From positions 62,001 to 126,000 of the forward strand of contig NZ_WMBB01000010.1 of assembly GCF_009708175.1 (NCBI RefSeq): a stretch of 64,000 nucleotides of DNA, given 5' to 3'. Below are positions 1 through 8,805 of this stretch, piece after piece. A model generated the notes under the pieces. The model was given only the letters and a program-made list of their open reading frames with translations. It ran no database searches and was not told the origin of the DNA. The position numbers and the translations under genes were made by a program. Source of the stretch: Nocardia aurantiaca. GTDB taxonomy: Bacteria; Actinomycetota; Actinomycetes; Mycobacteriales; Mycobacteriaceae. Every line of letters starts with the position of its first letter. The stretch's first letter is position 1.

Positions 1-118
1 TCCACAGCTGATACCGCGAGTAGCGGCGATGCCCGCCCGTTGAATTGAAAACGGACCGAGGGGAATTCCTCCTTCGGACCGTTCGCGTCGAACCAGTGAT
101 CTGCCTCCGGTAACCGGG

Positions 119-832
119 GTGGATGATGGCCCCATGCTTCCCACCGATCGCTTGGAACAGGTCGACCGTCGCCCAGCGGTGATCGACACGCCCCTGGGCA
201 TCGTGTCGTTCGCGGTCGCCCTCGAGTCGGACGCGGTGCCGGCCGGCCCGGATACCGCGTGGCGCTTGCGGAACGGCTCGCACCTGCACCGCTGGCGGCA
301 TCGGAACGCGACGCTCGACCTACTGATCGGCAGCATCGATATGCCGGCCTGGGACGGCGGCGCGGCGGTCCCCGTGTGGGCGGGAATCTGGCAGGTGCGC
401 GCCCACACCGCGGTGTCCGCGCTGACCATCTCGGCCGAACTGACCGACCTGCCCGCCGATGCGCGCGGCGGCCCGGACTCCGGCGAATGCCTCGCGGCGG
501 TGAGCGTCGAGAACGAGCACTTCATGGTGTCGATCGGCGGCCCGGATTCGGAACTGCTGGCATTGCAAGCCGCAGACGGCCGGCTCATGCCCGCCGGCTG
601 GGCGGACCTGCTGCCGATCGACGACTACGACTCCAGCGCCGAATTCGGTGTGCGCTACCGGGATCCGGCCGGAATCGAGTGGCGTCTGCCCGGCCTCGCC
701 ACCGCGGAGGTGGCCCGGCTGTGCATCGCGACCGCCTGGTGCCCCCGCGACGATGATCGGCCCGCGGCCTGGTTCGCGGTCGACATGCCCCTCGACACCG
801 CGTACCTCCACCTCACCGCCGACCGAGACTGA
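119..832 (+). CDS. Hypothetical protein, 237 aa
   Basis: I do not recognise the family. The protein is acidic, soluble-looking and has no signal peptide or membrane segment. Codon positions show the strong GC3 bias of real genes here. The frame opens with a GTG; an in-frame ATG five codons later (position 134) is an equally good start, and neither has a convincing ribosome binding site. It converges with the AraC-type regulator on the other strand, with only 9 bases between the stops, so the two are unlikely to share a promoter. Function unknown. Confidence 0.6.
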   Translation: MDDGPMLPTDRLEQVDRRPAVIDTPLGIVSFAVALESDAVPAGPDTAWRLRNGSHLHRWRHRNATLDLLIGSIDMPAWDGGAAVPVWAGIWQVRAHTAVSALTISAELTDLPADARGGPDSGECLAAVSVENEHFMVSIGGPDSELLALQAADGRLMPAGWADLLPIDDYDSSAEFGVRYRDPAGIEWRLPGLATAEVARLCIATAWCPRDDDRPAAWFAVDMPLDTAYLHLTADRD

Positions 833-841
833 ACGAAAGCC

Positions 842-1864
842 CTATCCAGAAATCGGACCGGAGCCGGCCCGTCGGCGGAACTCGCTGGGCGACTGACCCG
901 CCCGGCGGCGAAAGGCCCGGCGCAATGTGCGCGGATCGGCGTAGCCGAGCCGGGCGGCGATGGCGTCCATGGGCAGGTCGGTGTCACGCAGCAGATCCAT
1001 CGCGTGTTCGTAGCGGACCGCCTCGACTTCGGCGCGCCAGGTGGTGCCCAGGTCGCCCAACCGACGTTGCAGGGTGCGCGGACTGAGGGCGAGGGTCGCC
1101 GCGACCGAATCGAGGTCGAGCGCACCGCGGCCCATGGCCTCGCGCAGCGCGGCGCGGATCCTGTCGATCGAGCCCGGTGCGGGTCGCGCACTGGCGATCA
1201 GCAACTCGGCGTAGCCGCGGTGGATCGCGCCCAGGTGCGGGTCGCCGCCGGTGGGCAGGGCTCCCGCGTCGAGGAAGGTGAGCTCGGAACAGGGTGCGTC
1301 GAAGATGATCCGGCCGGTACCGAATACCTCGATGAGGTGGCGGTGGTTGCGGGGAGCGCGATGCCGGAACGCGACCCGAACGGGCACCAGCGGATGACCG
1401 GTCGCCTCGCGGGCCCGTTGCAGCATCAGCGCGAGCGTGAACTCCTCCACCAGAGCGAGGATCGGCCCCGGTTCGATGGCCGCGGTATCCCGCACGCTGA
1501 GCAGCCCTCCGCTCTCCACCACCTCCCCGTCACCGAGCGGATCGGCGATGACGGCCCGCAAATCGACCACGCTGCGCAGACTTTCGGACAGCGTCGGCCC
1601 GCTCGTGAACAGGTAGTCCCACACCGTCAGACTGCCCCGCGTGGCCGTGGCCGCCGCGCACAACCCACCCGTCGGCCCCGCCGCCGCGTAGATCAACTCC
1701 CAGGCCCGCCAGGCGGAGTCCGTCGGAATCCGCACCAGATCATCGCGCAGCTGATCGGCCCCCACCCGCAGCGCGCTGAACAGTTGCGCCTGCGACGCAC
1801 CCGCCCGCAACGCCGCGCCCCCAACCAGGGCCGCCAGTCGAGACGAGATGGTATTGCCGATCAT
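842..1864 (-). CDS. AraC family transcriptional regulator
   Basis: A 340 aa regulator with the layout of the OruR/ArgR-like AraC branch. The N-terminal ~200 residues match the arabinose-binding-type domain (segments such as RGSLTVWDYL and FRHRAPRNHR), and the C-terminal ~100 residues carry two helix-turn-helix units (LDLDSVAATLALSPRTLQRR, then MDAIAARLGYADPRTLRRAF). This branch usually activates a nearby catabolic or oxidoreductase gene in response to a small molecule. The neighbours (unknown gene, VOC protein) do not reveal the ligand. The ATG at 1864 opens directly onto a 480-base gap, so the promoter lies there. Confidence 0.88.
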   Translation of the reverse strand: MIGNTISSRLAALVGGAALRAGASQAQLFSALRVGADQLRDDLVRIPTDSAWRAWELIYAAAGPTGGLCAAATATRGSLTVWDYLFTSGPTLSESLRSVVDLRAVIADPLGDGEVVESGGLLSVRDTAAIEPGPILALVEEFTLALMLQRAREATGHPLVPVRVAFRHRAPRNHRHLIEVFGTGRIIFDAPCSELTFLDAGALPTGGDPHLGAIHRGYAELLIASARPAPGSIDRIRAALREAMGRGALDLDSVAATLALSPRTLQRRLGDLGTTWRAEVEAVRYEHAMDLLRDTDLPMDAIAARLGYADPRTLRRAFRRRAGQSPSEFRRRAGSGPISG

Positions 1865-2345
1865 CGCGGCAGCTTATCGGCGAGCGGATACTTCCAATCG
1901 GGACGTTCCGAACGCTGAGGATCGCAACGCACCGGAATGTAGCTGATACCCCGTCCCGCTGGTGGCGGACGGCTGCTCCTCCGTTCCCCGCCCACGCCGG
2001 TCTTTCCCACCGCACGGGTGGCGGTCGAATTCCCGACCGCGGCGATCAGCCCGCTCGGAGAGCTTCGACTTCCGGCGGCGACGCCGTCGGCGAATCTACT
2101 TCTATTGCAATGTTTTTCGATCACCGGAAGCTACTGGATCAACTTCGCGACGGCGTGGTTCGCGACGGCCGTCAACAACGCACCCGAACGCGAATTCACC
2201 TGGCACGCCTGGCCCCCGACCAGGCCCGAGCGGTGCCTATTTCCGCCTATCCGATGCCCAATCCATACCCCGCGGGCGCAAAATGGCATTCTTCAGGAGT
2301 TCCCGCCCCCACGCTCTCGACGCCGCACCCGGATCAGGAGACATC
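1865..2345. other. Intergenic region with no gene seen
   Basis: This stretch between the AraC start and the VOC gene holds open frames in several phases, but none has family resemblance or a ribosome binding site. It probably carries the divergent promoters of the two flanking genes. Some A/T-rich tracts near 2095-2125 could be promoter sequence, but I could not pick a convincing -10/-35 pair. Confidence 0.5.
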
Positions 2346-2813
2346 ATGGCCGGATTGACCCGCATTCGCCACGTCAAGCTGCCGGTGAGCGATCTGGCGC
2401 GCAGCGTTGCCTGGTACTGCGACCTACTGGATCTGCGGCTGGCAGGCGAATTCCGGGAGGAGGGCGAGCTGCGGGGCGCGCAGCTCATGCATCCGTCCGG
2501 GTTCGGCATCGCGCTGCGAGAGCGCGAATACTGCGCGGGCACACCGGATTTCGGCGGGTTCGACGTCTTCGCCCTGGAGGTCGAGTCGGTCGACGATCTG
2601 CACGCCTTCGCCGCCCGCGCCGACGAACTGGACGCCACCCGCGGTGAGGTGTTCGACCGGGGCGAGTACGGCGCGGCGCTGGATCTCGTCGATCCCGACG
2701 ACACGGTGGTCCGCCTGCTGGCCAACAACCCCTTCGACGCCACCCGATTCCTCGGCGTGGACATCGACGGCAAGGGCGGTTTCAGCGTGTACGACACACC
2801 GACACTGGGCTGA
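2346..2813 (+). CDS. VOC family (glyoxalase/dioxygenase-fold) protein
   Basis: A 155 aa protein with the N-terminal signature of the vicinal oxygen chelate superfamily: RIRHVKLPVSDLARSVAWYC, then a metal-ligand-like Glu in EVESVDDL and the closing VDPDDTVVRLL. One polypeptide carries the paired beta-alpha-beta-beta-beta modules, as is usual for short single-domain VOC enzymes. The ATG at 2346 follows AGGAG by five bases, so the longer open frame upstream is not coding. The substrate cannot be told; members include glyoxalases, fosfomycin-resistance-type transferases and extradiol dioxygenases. It stands alone, upstream of the operator of the next gene. Confidence 0.85.
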   Translation: MAGLTRIRHVKLPVSDLARSVAWYCDLLDLRLAGEFREEGELRGAQLMHPSGFGIALREREYCAGTPDFGGFDVFALEVESVDDLHAFAARADELDATRGEVFDRGEYGAALDLVDPDDTVVRLLANNPFDATRFLGVDIDGKGGFSVYDTPTLG

Positions 2814-2856
2814 GCGCCACACGGTTCGTCGAACCCATAACCACAGGTAAACGCTA

Positions 2857-2909
2857 CTAAGACATACGTACTAGACAACTGTTCCATGCTTTTAGTACAT
2901 TTGTCTTAG
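2857..2909. promoter_or_regulatory. Long inverted repeat, probable operator/promoter of the FAD monooxygenase
   Basis: Two 17-base arms (2857-2873, CTAAGACATACGTACTA, and 2893-2909, TAGTACATTTGTCTTAG) match in 15 of 17 positions as an inverted repeat around a 19-base spacer. The DNA is AT-rich compared with its flanks. A -35-like TAGACA (2872-2877) and a -10-like TACATT (2896-2901) with 18-base spacing overlap the arms, so a bound protein would block RNA polymerase. The right arm ends 31 bases before the ATG. The cognate regulator is not adjacent. Confidence 0.6.
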
Positions 2910-2940
2910 ACGTTGGAGCTAAACCGGAAGGTTCGACACC

Positions 2941-4173
2941 ATGAACACCACCGCCCACTCGCTGCACATCCTGGTCTCCGGCGGCGGCATCGCCGGCAAT
3001 GCCGTCGCACTGCAGCTGCTCCGGGCCGGAGCCCGGGTCACCGTCGTGGAGCGCGCCACCGCGCCCAGGCCCGGCGGCCAGGCCGTCGACCTGCGCGCCG
3101 GCAGCAAGGAGGTCGCCGAGCGCATGGGCCTCATGCCGGGCATCCGCGAGTACCAACTGGAGGAGCTGGGCATGGCCTGGGTGGACCGCCACGGCCGCGA
3201 ATACGCCGCCCTGTCCATGGAGGCCTTCGACGGCAAAGGCCCGGTCGCCGAAATCGAGATCACCCGCGGCGACCTGAACCAGGTACTGCTCGACCTGCTG
3301 GCCGAGACCCCCGGCGAACTCGACTACCGCTACGGCGAGTCGGTCGAGACCCTCGACCAGGACGACACCGGCGTGACGGTCGGTTTCGCCTCCGGCGCCA
3401 CCGGGCGCTTCGACCTGGTCGTCGGCGCCGACGGCGTGCACTCGGCCGTCCGCCGCCTCGCCTTCGGCCCGGAGGAACAGTTCTCCACCTACCTCGGCGG
3501 CTACACCTCCTTCTTCACCATGCCCACCCCCGACGGAATGAAGCCGGGCTGGTTCGCCATGCACTCGGTGCCCAGCGCCGCCGTCGGCATCCGCCCCGAC
3601 CGGGACCAGCGCACCGCCAAGGCCATCCTGACCTTGCGCACCCCGGAGGACCCCGCGCTGCGCCGCGACATCACCGCCCAGCAGCGCCTCATCACCGACA
3701 TGCTGGCCGACGCCGGCTGGCACGCACCCGCCGCACTGGCCCACATGGCCGACGCACCCGACTTCTACTTCGACGTGCTCGCCCGCATCGACATGCCGGC
3801 CCTGTCCGCCGGACGCGTCACCCTGGCCGGGGACGCCGGCTACTGTGGCTCCCCGATGACCGGCATGGGCACCGCCATGGCACTGGTCGGCGCGTACATC
3901 CTGACCGGCGAAATCGCCGCCACCCCACACGATCTGCCCGGCGCGCTGGCCCGCTACGAGGCGCGGGTGACCCCGTTCCTGGACGCGGCCAAGGAACTCC
4001 CCGGCGGCGGCATCCAGATGATGCTGCCGAAATCGAAGTTCCTCACCGCCCTCGGCCGCCTCAATATGCGGATCATGACCTCGGGCCCGATGCTGCCGCT
4101 GACCCGGAAGCTGTTCGAGCCCAAGGCCGAGGACTACGAGTTGCCGGTGTACGAGACCACGGCGCGCGTCTGA
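2941..4173 (+). CDS. FAD-dependent monooxygenase (PHBH/TetX-like group A)
   Basis: A 410 aa flavoprotein. The N-terminal Rossmann motif GGGIAGNAVALQLLRAGARV is followed by the second dinucleotide-interacting motif in DLVVGADGVHSAVRR (about residues 159-173) and the third FAD motif in VTLAGDAGYCGSPMTGMGTA (about residues 295-315). These are the three fingerprints of class A aromatic hydroxylases and TetX-like drug-modifying enzymes, which use NADPH and O2 to hydroxylate small aromatic substrates. No membrane segment. GGAAGG lies nine bases before the ATG. The dedicated inverted-repeat promoter suggests induction by a substrate or drug. The substrate is unknown. Confidence 0.88.
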   Translation: MNTTAHSLHILVSGGGIAGNAVALQLLRAGARVTVVERATAPRPGGQAVDLRAGSKEVAERMGLMPGIREYQLEELGMAWVDRHGREYAALSMEAFDGKGPVAEIEITRGDLNQVLLDLLAETPGELDYRYGESVETLDQDDTGVTVGFASGATGRFDLVVGADGVHSAVRRLAFGPEEQFSTYLGGYTSFFTMPTPDGMKPGWFAMHSVPSAAVGIRPDRDQRTAKAILTLRTPEDPALRRDITAQQRLITDMLADAGWHAPAALAHMADAPDFYFDVLARIDMPALSAGRVTLAGDAGYCGSPMTGMGTAMALVGAYILTGEIAATPHDLPGALARYEARVTPFLDAAKELPGGGIQMMLPKSKFLTALGRLNMRIMTSGPMLPLTRKLFEPKAEDYELPVYETTARV

Positions 4174-4284
4174 ATGCCCGGCCCGCACCAAATCCGGACG
4201 CGCCCAGGCTGTTACATGGTGACGCACCTACGCCGCAGACACGCGGGATATCCCCCGCTGTGGCGGCTGAATTAGGCTCCAGCA

Positions 4285-4725
4285 ATGAACGACATCGTCG
4301 GCACTCTGAGTCCTTCGCAGGAAGCGCGACTGCGCGAAAGTATCGGGCGCCAGACCTTGCTCACCACACTCGGAATCGGAATCGCAAGCCTGGCGCCCGG
4401 CCGTGTCGTTCTCGAATTGCCGTTCCGCCGCGATCTGTGCCAGCAGAACGGTTTCGTTCACGCCGGTGCGATCACCACTCTGGCCGATTCGGCGTGCGGC
4501 TACGCGGCCATGTCGCTGCAACCACTCGACCGCGACATCCTCACCGTCGAATTCAAGGTCAATCTCATGAGTCCGGCTGTGGGACAGCGGTTTCTCGCGA
4601 CAGCGACGGTCGTGCGGTCCGGCCGCACCCTCACCGTCTGCACCGCCGAAGTCGTTTCCGACGCCAACACCGCGGGCCCGGTGGCTCTCATGCAGGCCAC
4701 CCTCATGGCGATGCCGTCCTCCTGA
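4285..4725 (+). CDS. PaaI-family hotdog thioesterase
   Basis: A 146 aa single hotdog-fold protein. The motif QNGFVHAGAITTLADSACGY (about residues 54-73) is the PaaI/4HBT signature (HxGxxxxLxDxA), with the Asn/His/Asp positions used to hydrolyse acyl- or aryl-CoA thioesters. The later VEFKVNLMSPAVGQRFLATA is the standard beta-sheet segment. Family members are homotetramers that clear dead-end CoA thioesters in the cytosol. The gene is alone, about 110 bases after the monooxygenase, and converges with the mca pair on the opposite strand. Confidence 0.85.
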   Translation: MNDIVGTLSPSQEARLRESIGRQTLLTTLGIGIASLAPGRVVLELPFRRDLCQQNGFVHAGAITTLADSACGYAAMSLQPLDRDILTVEFKVNLMSPAVGQRFLATATVVRSGRTLTVCTAEVVSDANTAGPVALMQATLMAMPSS

Positions 4726-4763
4726 TCGGGCTCGTTCCGCCGCATCCGATCCACCTCCTGAAA

Positions 4764-4800
4764 TGCCACGACCCCGGCCCTCGGGACCGGGGTCGTGGCA
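4764..4800. terminator. Bidirectional intrinsic terminator
   Basis: A 14-base perfect stem (TGCCACGACCCCGG and its complement) around a short loop, in the gap between two convergent genes. On the minus strand it is followed by TTTCAGG, so it can end the mca operon transcript. On the plus strand it would stop the thioesterase transcript, although no U-run follows there. Confidence 0.75.
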
Positions 4801-4810
4801 TGCCGGGAAT

Positions 4811-5110
4811 TCAGGCGGTGCCGTTGGTGGCTTCCGGCTTGGTCTCATTGCGCGGCTCGGAGGTCGTGTCCTCGCCGTCCTCGCGCGCGGCGATGCCGGG
4901 CTCGGTGCCCTCGTCGGCCTCCTGATCCGGTTCCGGGTGCTCCGGGGAGAACTCGGAGGGCAGGTTCTTGATGTGCTTGTTCATGTTCCGGATGAGCAGG
5001 ACCGTGCCCGCGAGCAGCACCAGCACGATTACCAGACCCAGCGGAGAGGCCTTGCCGAACTCCGGTCCGGTGGGTGAGTTGGTGCCCTGGGCGAGCAGCG
5101 TGAACATCAT
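4811..5110 (-). CDS. Small single-pass membrane protein coupled to mca
   Basis: A 99 aa protein: a short N-terminus, one transmembrane helix (LGLVIVLVLLAGTVLLI, about residues 25-41), then a charged Glu/Asp/Pro-rich cytoplasmic-type tail. Its ATG at 5110 overlaps the mca stop codon in an ATGA arrangement, so the two are translationally coupled. A small membrane protein in the same place next to mca is, as I recall, conserved in mycobacteria (Rv1081c position). Function unknown; the coupling suggests a role with mycothiol detoxification or simple co-regulation. The longer reading frame upstream of 5110 lies inside mca and is not used. Confidence 0.8.
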   Translation of the reverse strand: MMFTLLAQGTNSPTGPEFGKASPLGLVIVLVLLAGTVLLIRNMNKHIKNLPSEFSPEHPEPDQEADEGTEPGIAAREDGEDTTSEPRNETKPEATNGTA

Positions 5111-6024
5111 CGGGCGGTGTCCTCGATGTCGGTGTCGATGCCGGAATCGACGTCGTCGATTCCCGCGAACAGGTCGGTCTCCGGGATCGCGGTCTTGACC
5201 CGGGTCTTGGCCAGCTCGAATTCCTCTGTGGGCCACAGCCGCTGCTGCATCTCCGTCGGCACCGCGAAGAACGCCCCATTGGGGTCGATCTGGGTGGCGT
5301 GGGCGCGCAGGGCGTCATCGCGCTGCGGAAAGTACTTGGCGCACTCGATCTGGGTGGTGACCCGCGCCATGATGTCGCCGCGCTCGGCGGCGTACTTGCG
5401 CATGCGGTCCATCCACTCCTGCATGGGGAAGGGCTCGCCGAGGCGCTCGTACTCGTCGGCGAAGACCTCCAGCCGGGTGAGGCTGAAACCGTGGTTGTAG
5501 TACAGCTTGAGCGGCTGCCAGGGCTCGCCGGCGTCGGGGAAGCGCTCCGGGTCGCCCGCCGCCTCGAAGGCCGCGATCGACACCTTGTGGCACATGATGT
5601 GATCCGGGTGCGGGTAGCCGCCCATCTCGTCATAGGTGGTGATGACGTGGGGTTTGAACTCTCGGACCACGCGCACCAGTGCCTCGGTCGCCTCGTCCAG
5701 CGGCACCAGCGCGAAGCTGTCCTCGGGTAGCGGCGGCATCGGATCGCCTTCGGGCAGACCGGAATCCACGTAGCCGAGCCAGATCTGGCGCACGCCCAGC
5801 GCCTCGGCGGCGGCGGCCATCTCCTCGCGGCGGACCTCGGTGATGCGGTCCTTGACGCCCGGGGTATCCATGGCGGGGTTCAGGATGTCGCCGCGCTCCC
5901 CGCCGGTGAGGGTGACGACCAGCACGTCATTGCCCTCGGCGGCGTAGCGTGCGGTGGTCGCCGCACCCTTGCTGGATTCGTCGTCGGGATGGGCGTGCAC
6001 CGCCATGAGGCGAAGACCACTCAC
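5107..6024 (-). CDS. mca: Mycothiol S-conjugate amidase
   Basis: A 305 aa zinc amidase that cleaves mycothiol S-conjugates of drugs and electrophiles to a mercapturic acid, which is exported, and GlcN-Ins, which is recycled. Two zinc motifs of the MshB/Mca (PIG-L/LmbE) family are intact: HAHPDDESS (residues 10-18) and HPDH (139-142) within GGYPHPDHIMCH. Length and sequence fit Mca rather than MshB. The GTG start at 6024 has GAGGTG eight bases upstream; the ATG six codons later is possible but would sit inside the conserved N-terminus. It is the first gene of a two-gene operon. Confidence 0.95.
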   Translation of the reverse strand: MSGLRLMAVHAHPDDESSKGAATTARYAAEGNDVLVVTLTGGERGDILNPAMDTPGVKDRITEVRREEMAAAAEALGVRQIWLGYVDSGLPEGDPMPPLPEDSFALVPLDEATEALVRVVREFKPHVITTYDEMGGYPHPDHIMCHKVSIAAFEAAGDPERFPDAGEPWQPLKLYYNHGFSLTRLEVFADEYERLGEPFPMQEWMDRMRKYAAERGDIMARVTTQIECAKYFPQRDDALRAHATQIDPNGAFFAVPTEMQQRLWPTEEFELAKTRVKTAIPETDLFAGIDDVDSGIDTDIEDTAR

Positions 6025-6246
6025 TTCTCGTTCACCTCACCGATCACGTTTTTCACCTCGTAGCGTCGAGCAGTATGTCGAGCAGTATTGATTGGCACGT
6101 GCAGGGGTCCTACGTGGTTACGCAAGCTGCCTCCTCCGAACCCTGACTGCACGTGCCGAGTCCAGACACAGGCATCAGATATGCATTCCCTATAGTTCCA
6201 TCCGATCGTTGTTTGTTCCGACCTACCCCCCGGGAGCGTCCCCGAC

Positions 6247-6666
6247 ATGAGTGAAAGACCGGCCGACCGGTACGGGATTGCGCCTCGGAAGACCCGCCGC
6301 TGGCTCCCGTACGCCCTCGGAGCGGTCGTCATCCTCGCCGGACTCGGGGTCGCCTACCTGGGCTATCGCACCTACGGGCCGCAGGACATCGAAGCGGATC
6401 GGATCGGCTACGCCATCGTCGACGACTCCACGGTCAGCGTGGATTTCAAAGTGACACGCAAGGATCCGGGCAAGGCGGTCGCCTGCTTCGTCCGCGCCAT
6501 GGACGGCGACACCGACGAGGTCGGCCGCCGCGAGGTGCTGGTGCCCGGCTCCGACTCCGGCACCGTCCGCGTAGTCACCACCATCAAGACCTCTCGACGG
6601 GCCGGCGCGGGCAATGTCTACGGGTGCACCGATCATGTGCCGGCCTATCTGCGCGCGGGTGATTAG
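6247..6666 (+). CDS. DUF4307 membrane-anchored protein
   Basis: A 139 aa protein with a basic N-terminus, one transmembrane helix (about residues 20-40, YALGAVVILAGLGVAYLGY) and an exported beta-rich domain with two cysteines (AVACFV and VYGCTD), probably disulfide-bonded. This matches the actinobacterial DUF4307 family, found beside mca and greA in mycobacteria. Function unknown. It is divergent from mca, sharing a 222-base promoter region, and precedes greA by 240 bases. Confidence 0.82.
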   Translation: MSERPADRYGIAPRKTRRWLPYALGAVVILAGLGVAYLGYRTYGPQDIEADRIGYAIVDDSTVSVDFKVTRKDPGKAVACFVRAMDGDTDEVGRREVLVPGSDSGTVRVVTTIKTSRRAGAGNVYGCTDHVPAYLRAGD

Positions 6667-6718
6667 TCCGTTACGCAACCCGCTTTGATGCTTCTACCAG
6701 CGCCTTTTCGAATCGTGC

Positions 6719-6724
6719 TAAAAT
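6719..6724 (+). promoter_or_regulatory. Possible -10 box for greA
   Basis: TAAAAT preceded by an AT-rich stretch in otherwise GC-rich DNA, about 180 bases before greA. No clear -35 hexamer is found at standard spacing, so this is tentative. If used, greA has a long 5' leader. Confidence 0.3.
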
Positions 6725-6906
6725 GACGCGATACACGGTTCCGACGTTCGGAGCCGTGTTTGCTGCATTGACGGCCGGCGCTGTCGGGACTCTCCCCAGG
6801 GATCGCTCTGGCTGTCCACTGCTGCTGCGTCCATCTCCGGATGGACACGGTAGCGGGCATCAGGGAATCCCGGCATGCCGGGGACAACTACTAGGGAGTG
6901 ATCGAG

Positions 6907-7398
6907 ATGACTGAGACCGTGACTTGGCTGACCCCGGAGTCGCACGAGAGGCTCACGAGCGAACTCGGCGCGCTCATCGCCAACCGTCCCGTCATCGCGG
7001 CCGAAATCAACGAGCGCCGTGAAGAAGGCGACCTCAAGGAGAACGGCGGCTACCACGCGGCCCGTGAGGAGCAGGGCCAGCAGGAGGCGCGCATTCGCCA
7101 GCTGCAGGAACTGCTGAACAACGCCAAGGTCGGCATCGCGCCCACCAAGTCCGGCGTCGCCCTGCCCGGCTCGGTCGTCAAGGTCTACTACGACGGCGAC
7201 GAGTCCGACACCGAGACCTTCCTCATCGCTACCCGCGAAGAGGGCCTTGGCAGCGCCGACCTCGAGACCTACTCGCCCAACTCCCCGTTGGGCGGCGCCC
7301 TCATCAACGCCAAGGTCGGCGAAACCCGCGAATACACCCTGCCCAACGGCAACACCATGAAGGTGACCTTGGTCTCCGCGGAGCCCTACCACAGCTGA
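6907..7398 (+). CDS. greA: Transcription elongation factor GreA
   Basis: A 163 aa Gre factor that enters the RNA polymerase secondary channel and stimulates cleavage of backtracked RNA. The N-terminal coiled coil spans about residues 8-78, with acidic tip residues Asp42 and Glu45 in EGDLKENGGYHAARE, matching the catalytic tip of E. coli GreA. The C-terminal FKBP-like domain follows (VYYDGDESDTETF to GNTMKVTLVS). The ATG at 6907 has GGGAG eight bases upstream; a GTG three codons earlier is less likely. Confidence 0.96.
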   Translation: MTETVTWLTPESHERLTSELGALIANRPVIAAEINERREEGDLKENGGYHAAREEQGQQEARIRQLQELLNNAKVGIAPTKSGVALPGSVVKVYYDGDESDTETFLIATREEGLGSADLETYSPNSPLGGALINAKVGETREYTLPNGNTMKVTLVSAEPYHS

Positions 7399-7416
7399 TC
7401 GACGACCGACGGATTC

Positions 7417-7448
7417 GCGGCCCCGGTCCACACGGACTCCGGGGCCGC
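7417..7448 (+). terminator. Intrinsic terminator-like hairpin after greA
   Basis: Ten-base perfect stem (GCGGCCCCGG and complement) starting 18 bases after the greA stop. There is no U-run, as is common in actinobacteria. Confidence 0.55.
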
Positions 7449-7496
7449 AGTGCTTGTCGGCGCGGCTCGCGAAGTGATCGGCATCGGCTATGAACA

Positions 7497-7538
7497 CGGC
7501 GAAGCGCCGCACCACTCCGGTGCGGCGCTTCGCCGTTT
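7497..7538. terminator. Strong bidirectional terminator between greA and metB
   Basis: A perfect 17-base stem (arms 7497-7513 and 7519-7535) around a 5-base loop, followed on the plus strand by TTTCG. It lies between convergent greA and metB and can end both transcripts. Confidence 0.8.
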
Positions 7539-7659
7539 CGTCGCCCGGCAGCTGATTTCGCGAGGTCCGGATAATTCACCGGGTACGCCCGGAATCGGTT
7601 CGACTCCCGACCGCCGGCCCGGTCGACCGCGGCGCCCGGCCACCCGCGCCGGGAAGCGG

Positions 7660-8805
7660 TCAAGCCAGAGCTTGCTCGATATCGGAGAGCAGGTCGCTGA
7701 TGTCCTCGATGCCGACCGAGAGGCGGACCAGATCGGCGGGGACCTCGAGAGCCGAGCCCGCGGTGGAGGCGTGGGTCATGGCGCCCGGATGCTCGATCAG
7801 GGATTCCACGCCGCCCAGGGACTCGGCGAGGGTGAAGATCTTGGTCTTGGCGCAGAAGGCGAGGGCGGCGTCCTTGCCGCCGTGGACGCGAACCGAGATC
7901 ATGCCGCCGAAGCGGCGCATCTGCTTCTGGGCCACGGTGTGGCCCGGGTGCTCGGGCAGGCCGGGGTAGATGACCTGGGCGATCTTGGGGTGGTTGGCGA
8001 GGAACTCGGAGATGGTCTCGGCATTGTCGCAGTGCCGGTCCATGCGCAACGCCAGCGTCTTGATGCCGCGCAGGGTGAGGAAGGCGTCCATCGGGCCGGG
8101 CACCGCGCCCGCGCCGTTCTGCAGGAACGCGAACTTGGCGTCCATCTCCTGATCATTGGTGATCAGCGCGCCGCCGACCACGTCGGAGTGCCCGCCCAGG
8201 TACTTGGTGGTCGAGTGCAGCGCGATGTCCGCACCCAGCAGCAGCGGCTGCTGCAGGTAGGGCGAGGCGAAAGTGTTGTCCACCACCAGCTTCGCGCCAC
8301 CGGCATGCGCGACCTCGGCCAGCGCGGCGATATCGCCGACGTTCAGCAGCGGGTTGGTCGGCGTCTCGACCCACACCAGCTTGGTGTTGGGCCGCATGGC
8401 CGCGGCGACCGCGTCCGCATCCGACACCGGCGCGACCGAGTACTCGATCCCCCACTGGGTGAACACCTTGTCGATGAGCCGGAATGTGCCGCCGTACGCG
8501 TCGTTCGGGATCACCATGTGGTCGCCGGGCCGCAGGTTCGCACGGATCGCGCAGTCGGTGGCCGCCATGCCCGAGGCGAAAGCACGCCCATAGGTACCGG
8601 ATTCGAGCGCCGCCAGATTCGCCTCCAGCGCGGCGCGGGTCGGGTTCCCGGTACGCGCGTACTCATACCCGCCGCGCATCCCGCCGACCCCGTCCTGGGC
8701 GAAGGTCGAACTCGCGTAGATCGGAACGTTCACCGCACCGGTCTGAAGGTCCGGATCGAACCCTGCGTGCACCGCCCGTGTGGAGAAACCCAGCTGATCG
8801 CTCAT
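7660..8805 (-). CDS. metB: Cystathionine gamma-synthase
   Basis: A 381 aa PLP enzyme of the Cys/Met metabolism family. It replaces the acyl group of an activated homoserine with cysteine to give cystathionine. The PLP lysine is K201 in HSTTKYLGGHSDVVGG. The phosphate-binding segment is YARTGNPTRAALE (about residues 49-61), and the Asp that holds the pyridine nitrogen is in KLVVDNTFASP. Full family length and close to mycobacterial MetB. Together with cbs at 14 kb it gives both directions of transsulfuration. Convergent with greA and divergent from the acyl-CoA dehydrogenase gene. Confidence 0.93.
   Translation of the reverse strand: MSDQLGFSTRAVHAGFDPDLQTGAVNVPIYASSTFAQDGVGGMRGGYEYARTGNPTRAALEANLAALESGTYGRAFASGMAATDCAIRANLRPGDHMVIPNDAYGGTFRLIDKVFTQWGIEYSVAPVSDADAVAAAMRPNTKLVWVETPTNPLLNVGDIAALAEVAHAGGAKLVVDNTFASPYLQQPLLLGADIALHSTTKYLGGHSDVVGGALITNDQEMDAKFAFLQNGAGAVPGPMDAFLTLRGIKTLALRMDRHCDNAETISEFLANHPKIAQVIYPGLPEHPGHTVAQKQMRRFGGMISVRVHGGKDAALAFCAKTKIFTLAESLGGVESLIEHPGAMTHASTAGSALEVPADLVRLSVGIEDISDLLSDIEQALA

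Noticed and set aside
2857..4227. 456-codon minus-strand ORF opposite the FAD monooxygenase
   Set aside because: Antisense shadow of a clear flavoprotein gene; composition is His/Gly/Val-rich, as expected for the complement of GC-rich coding DNA.
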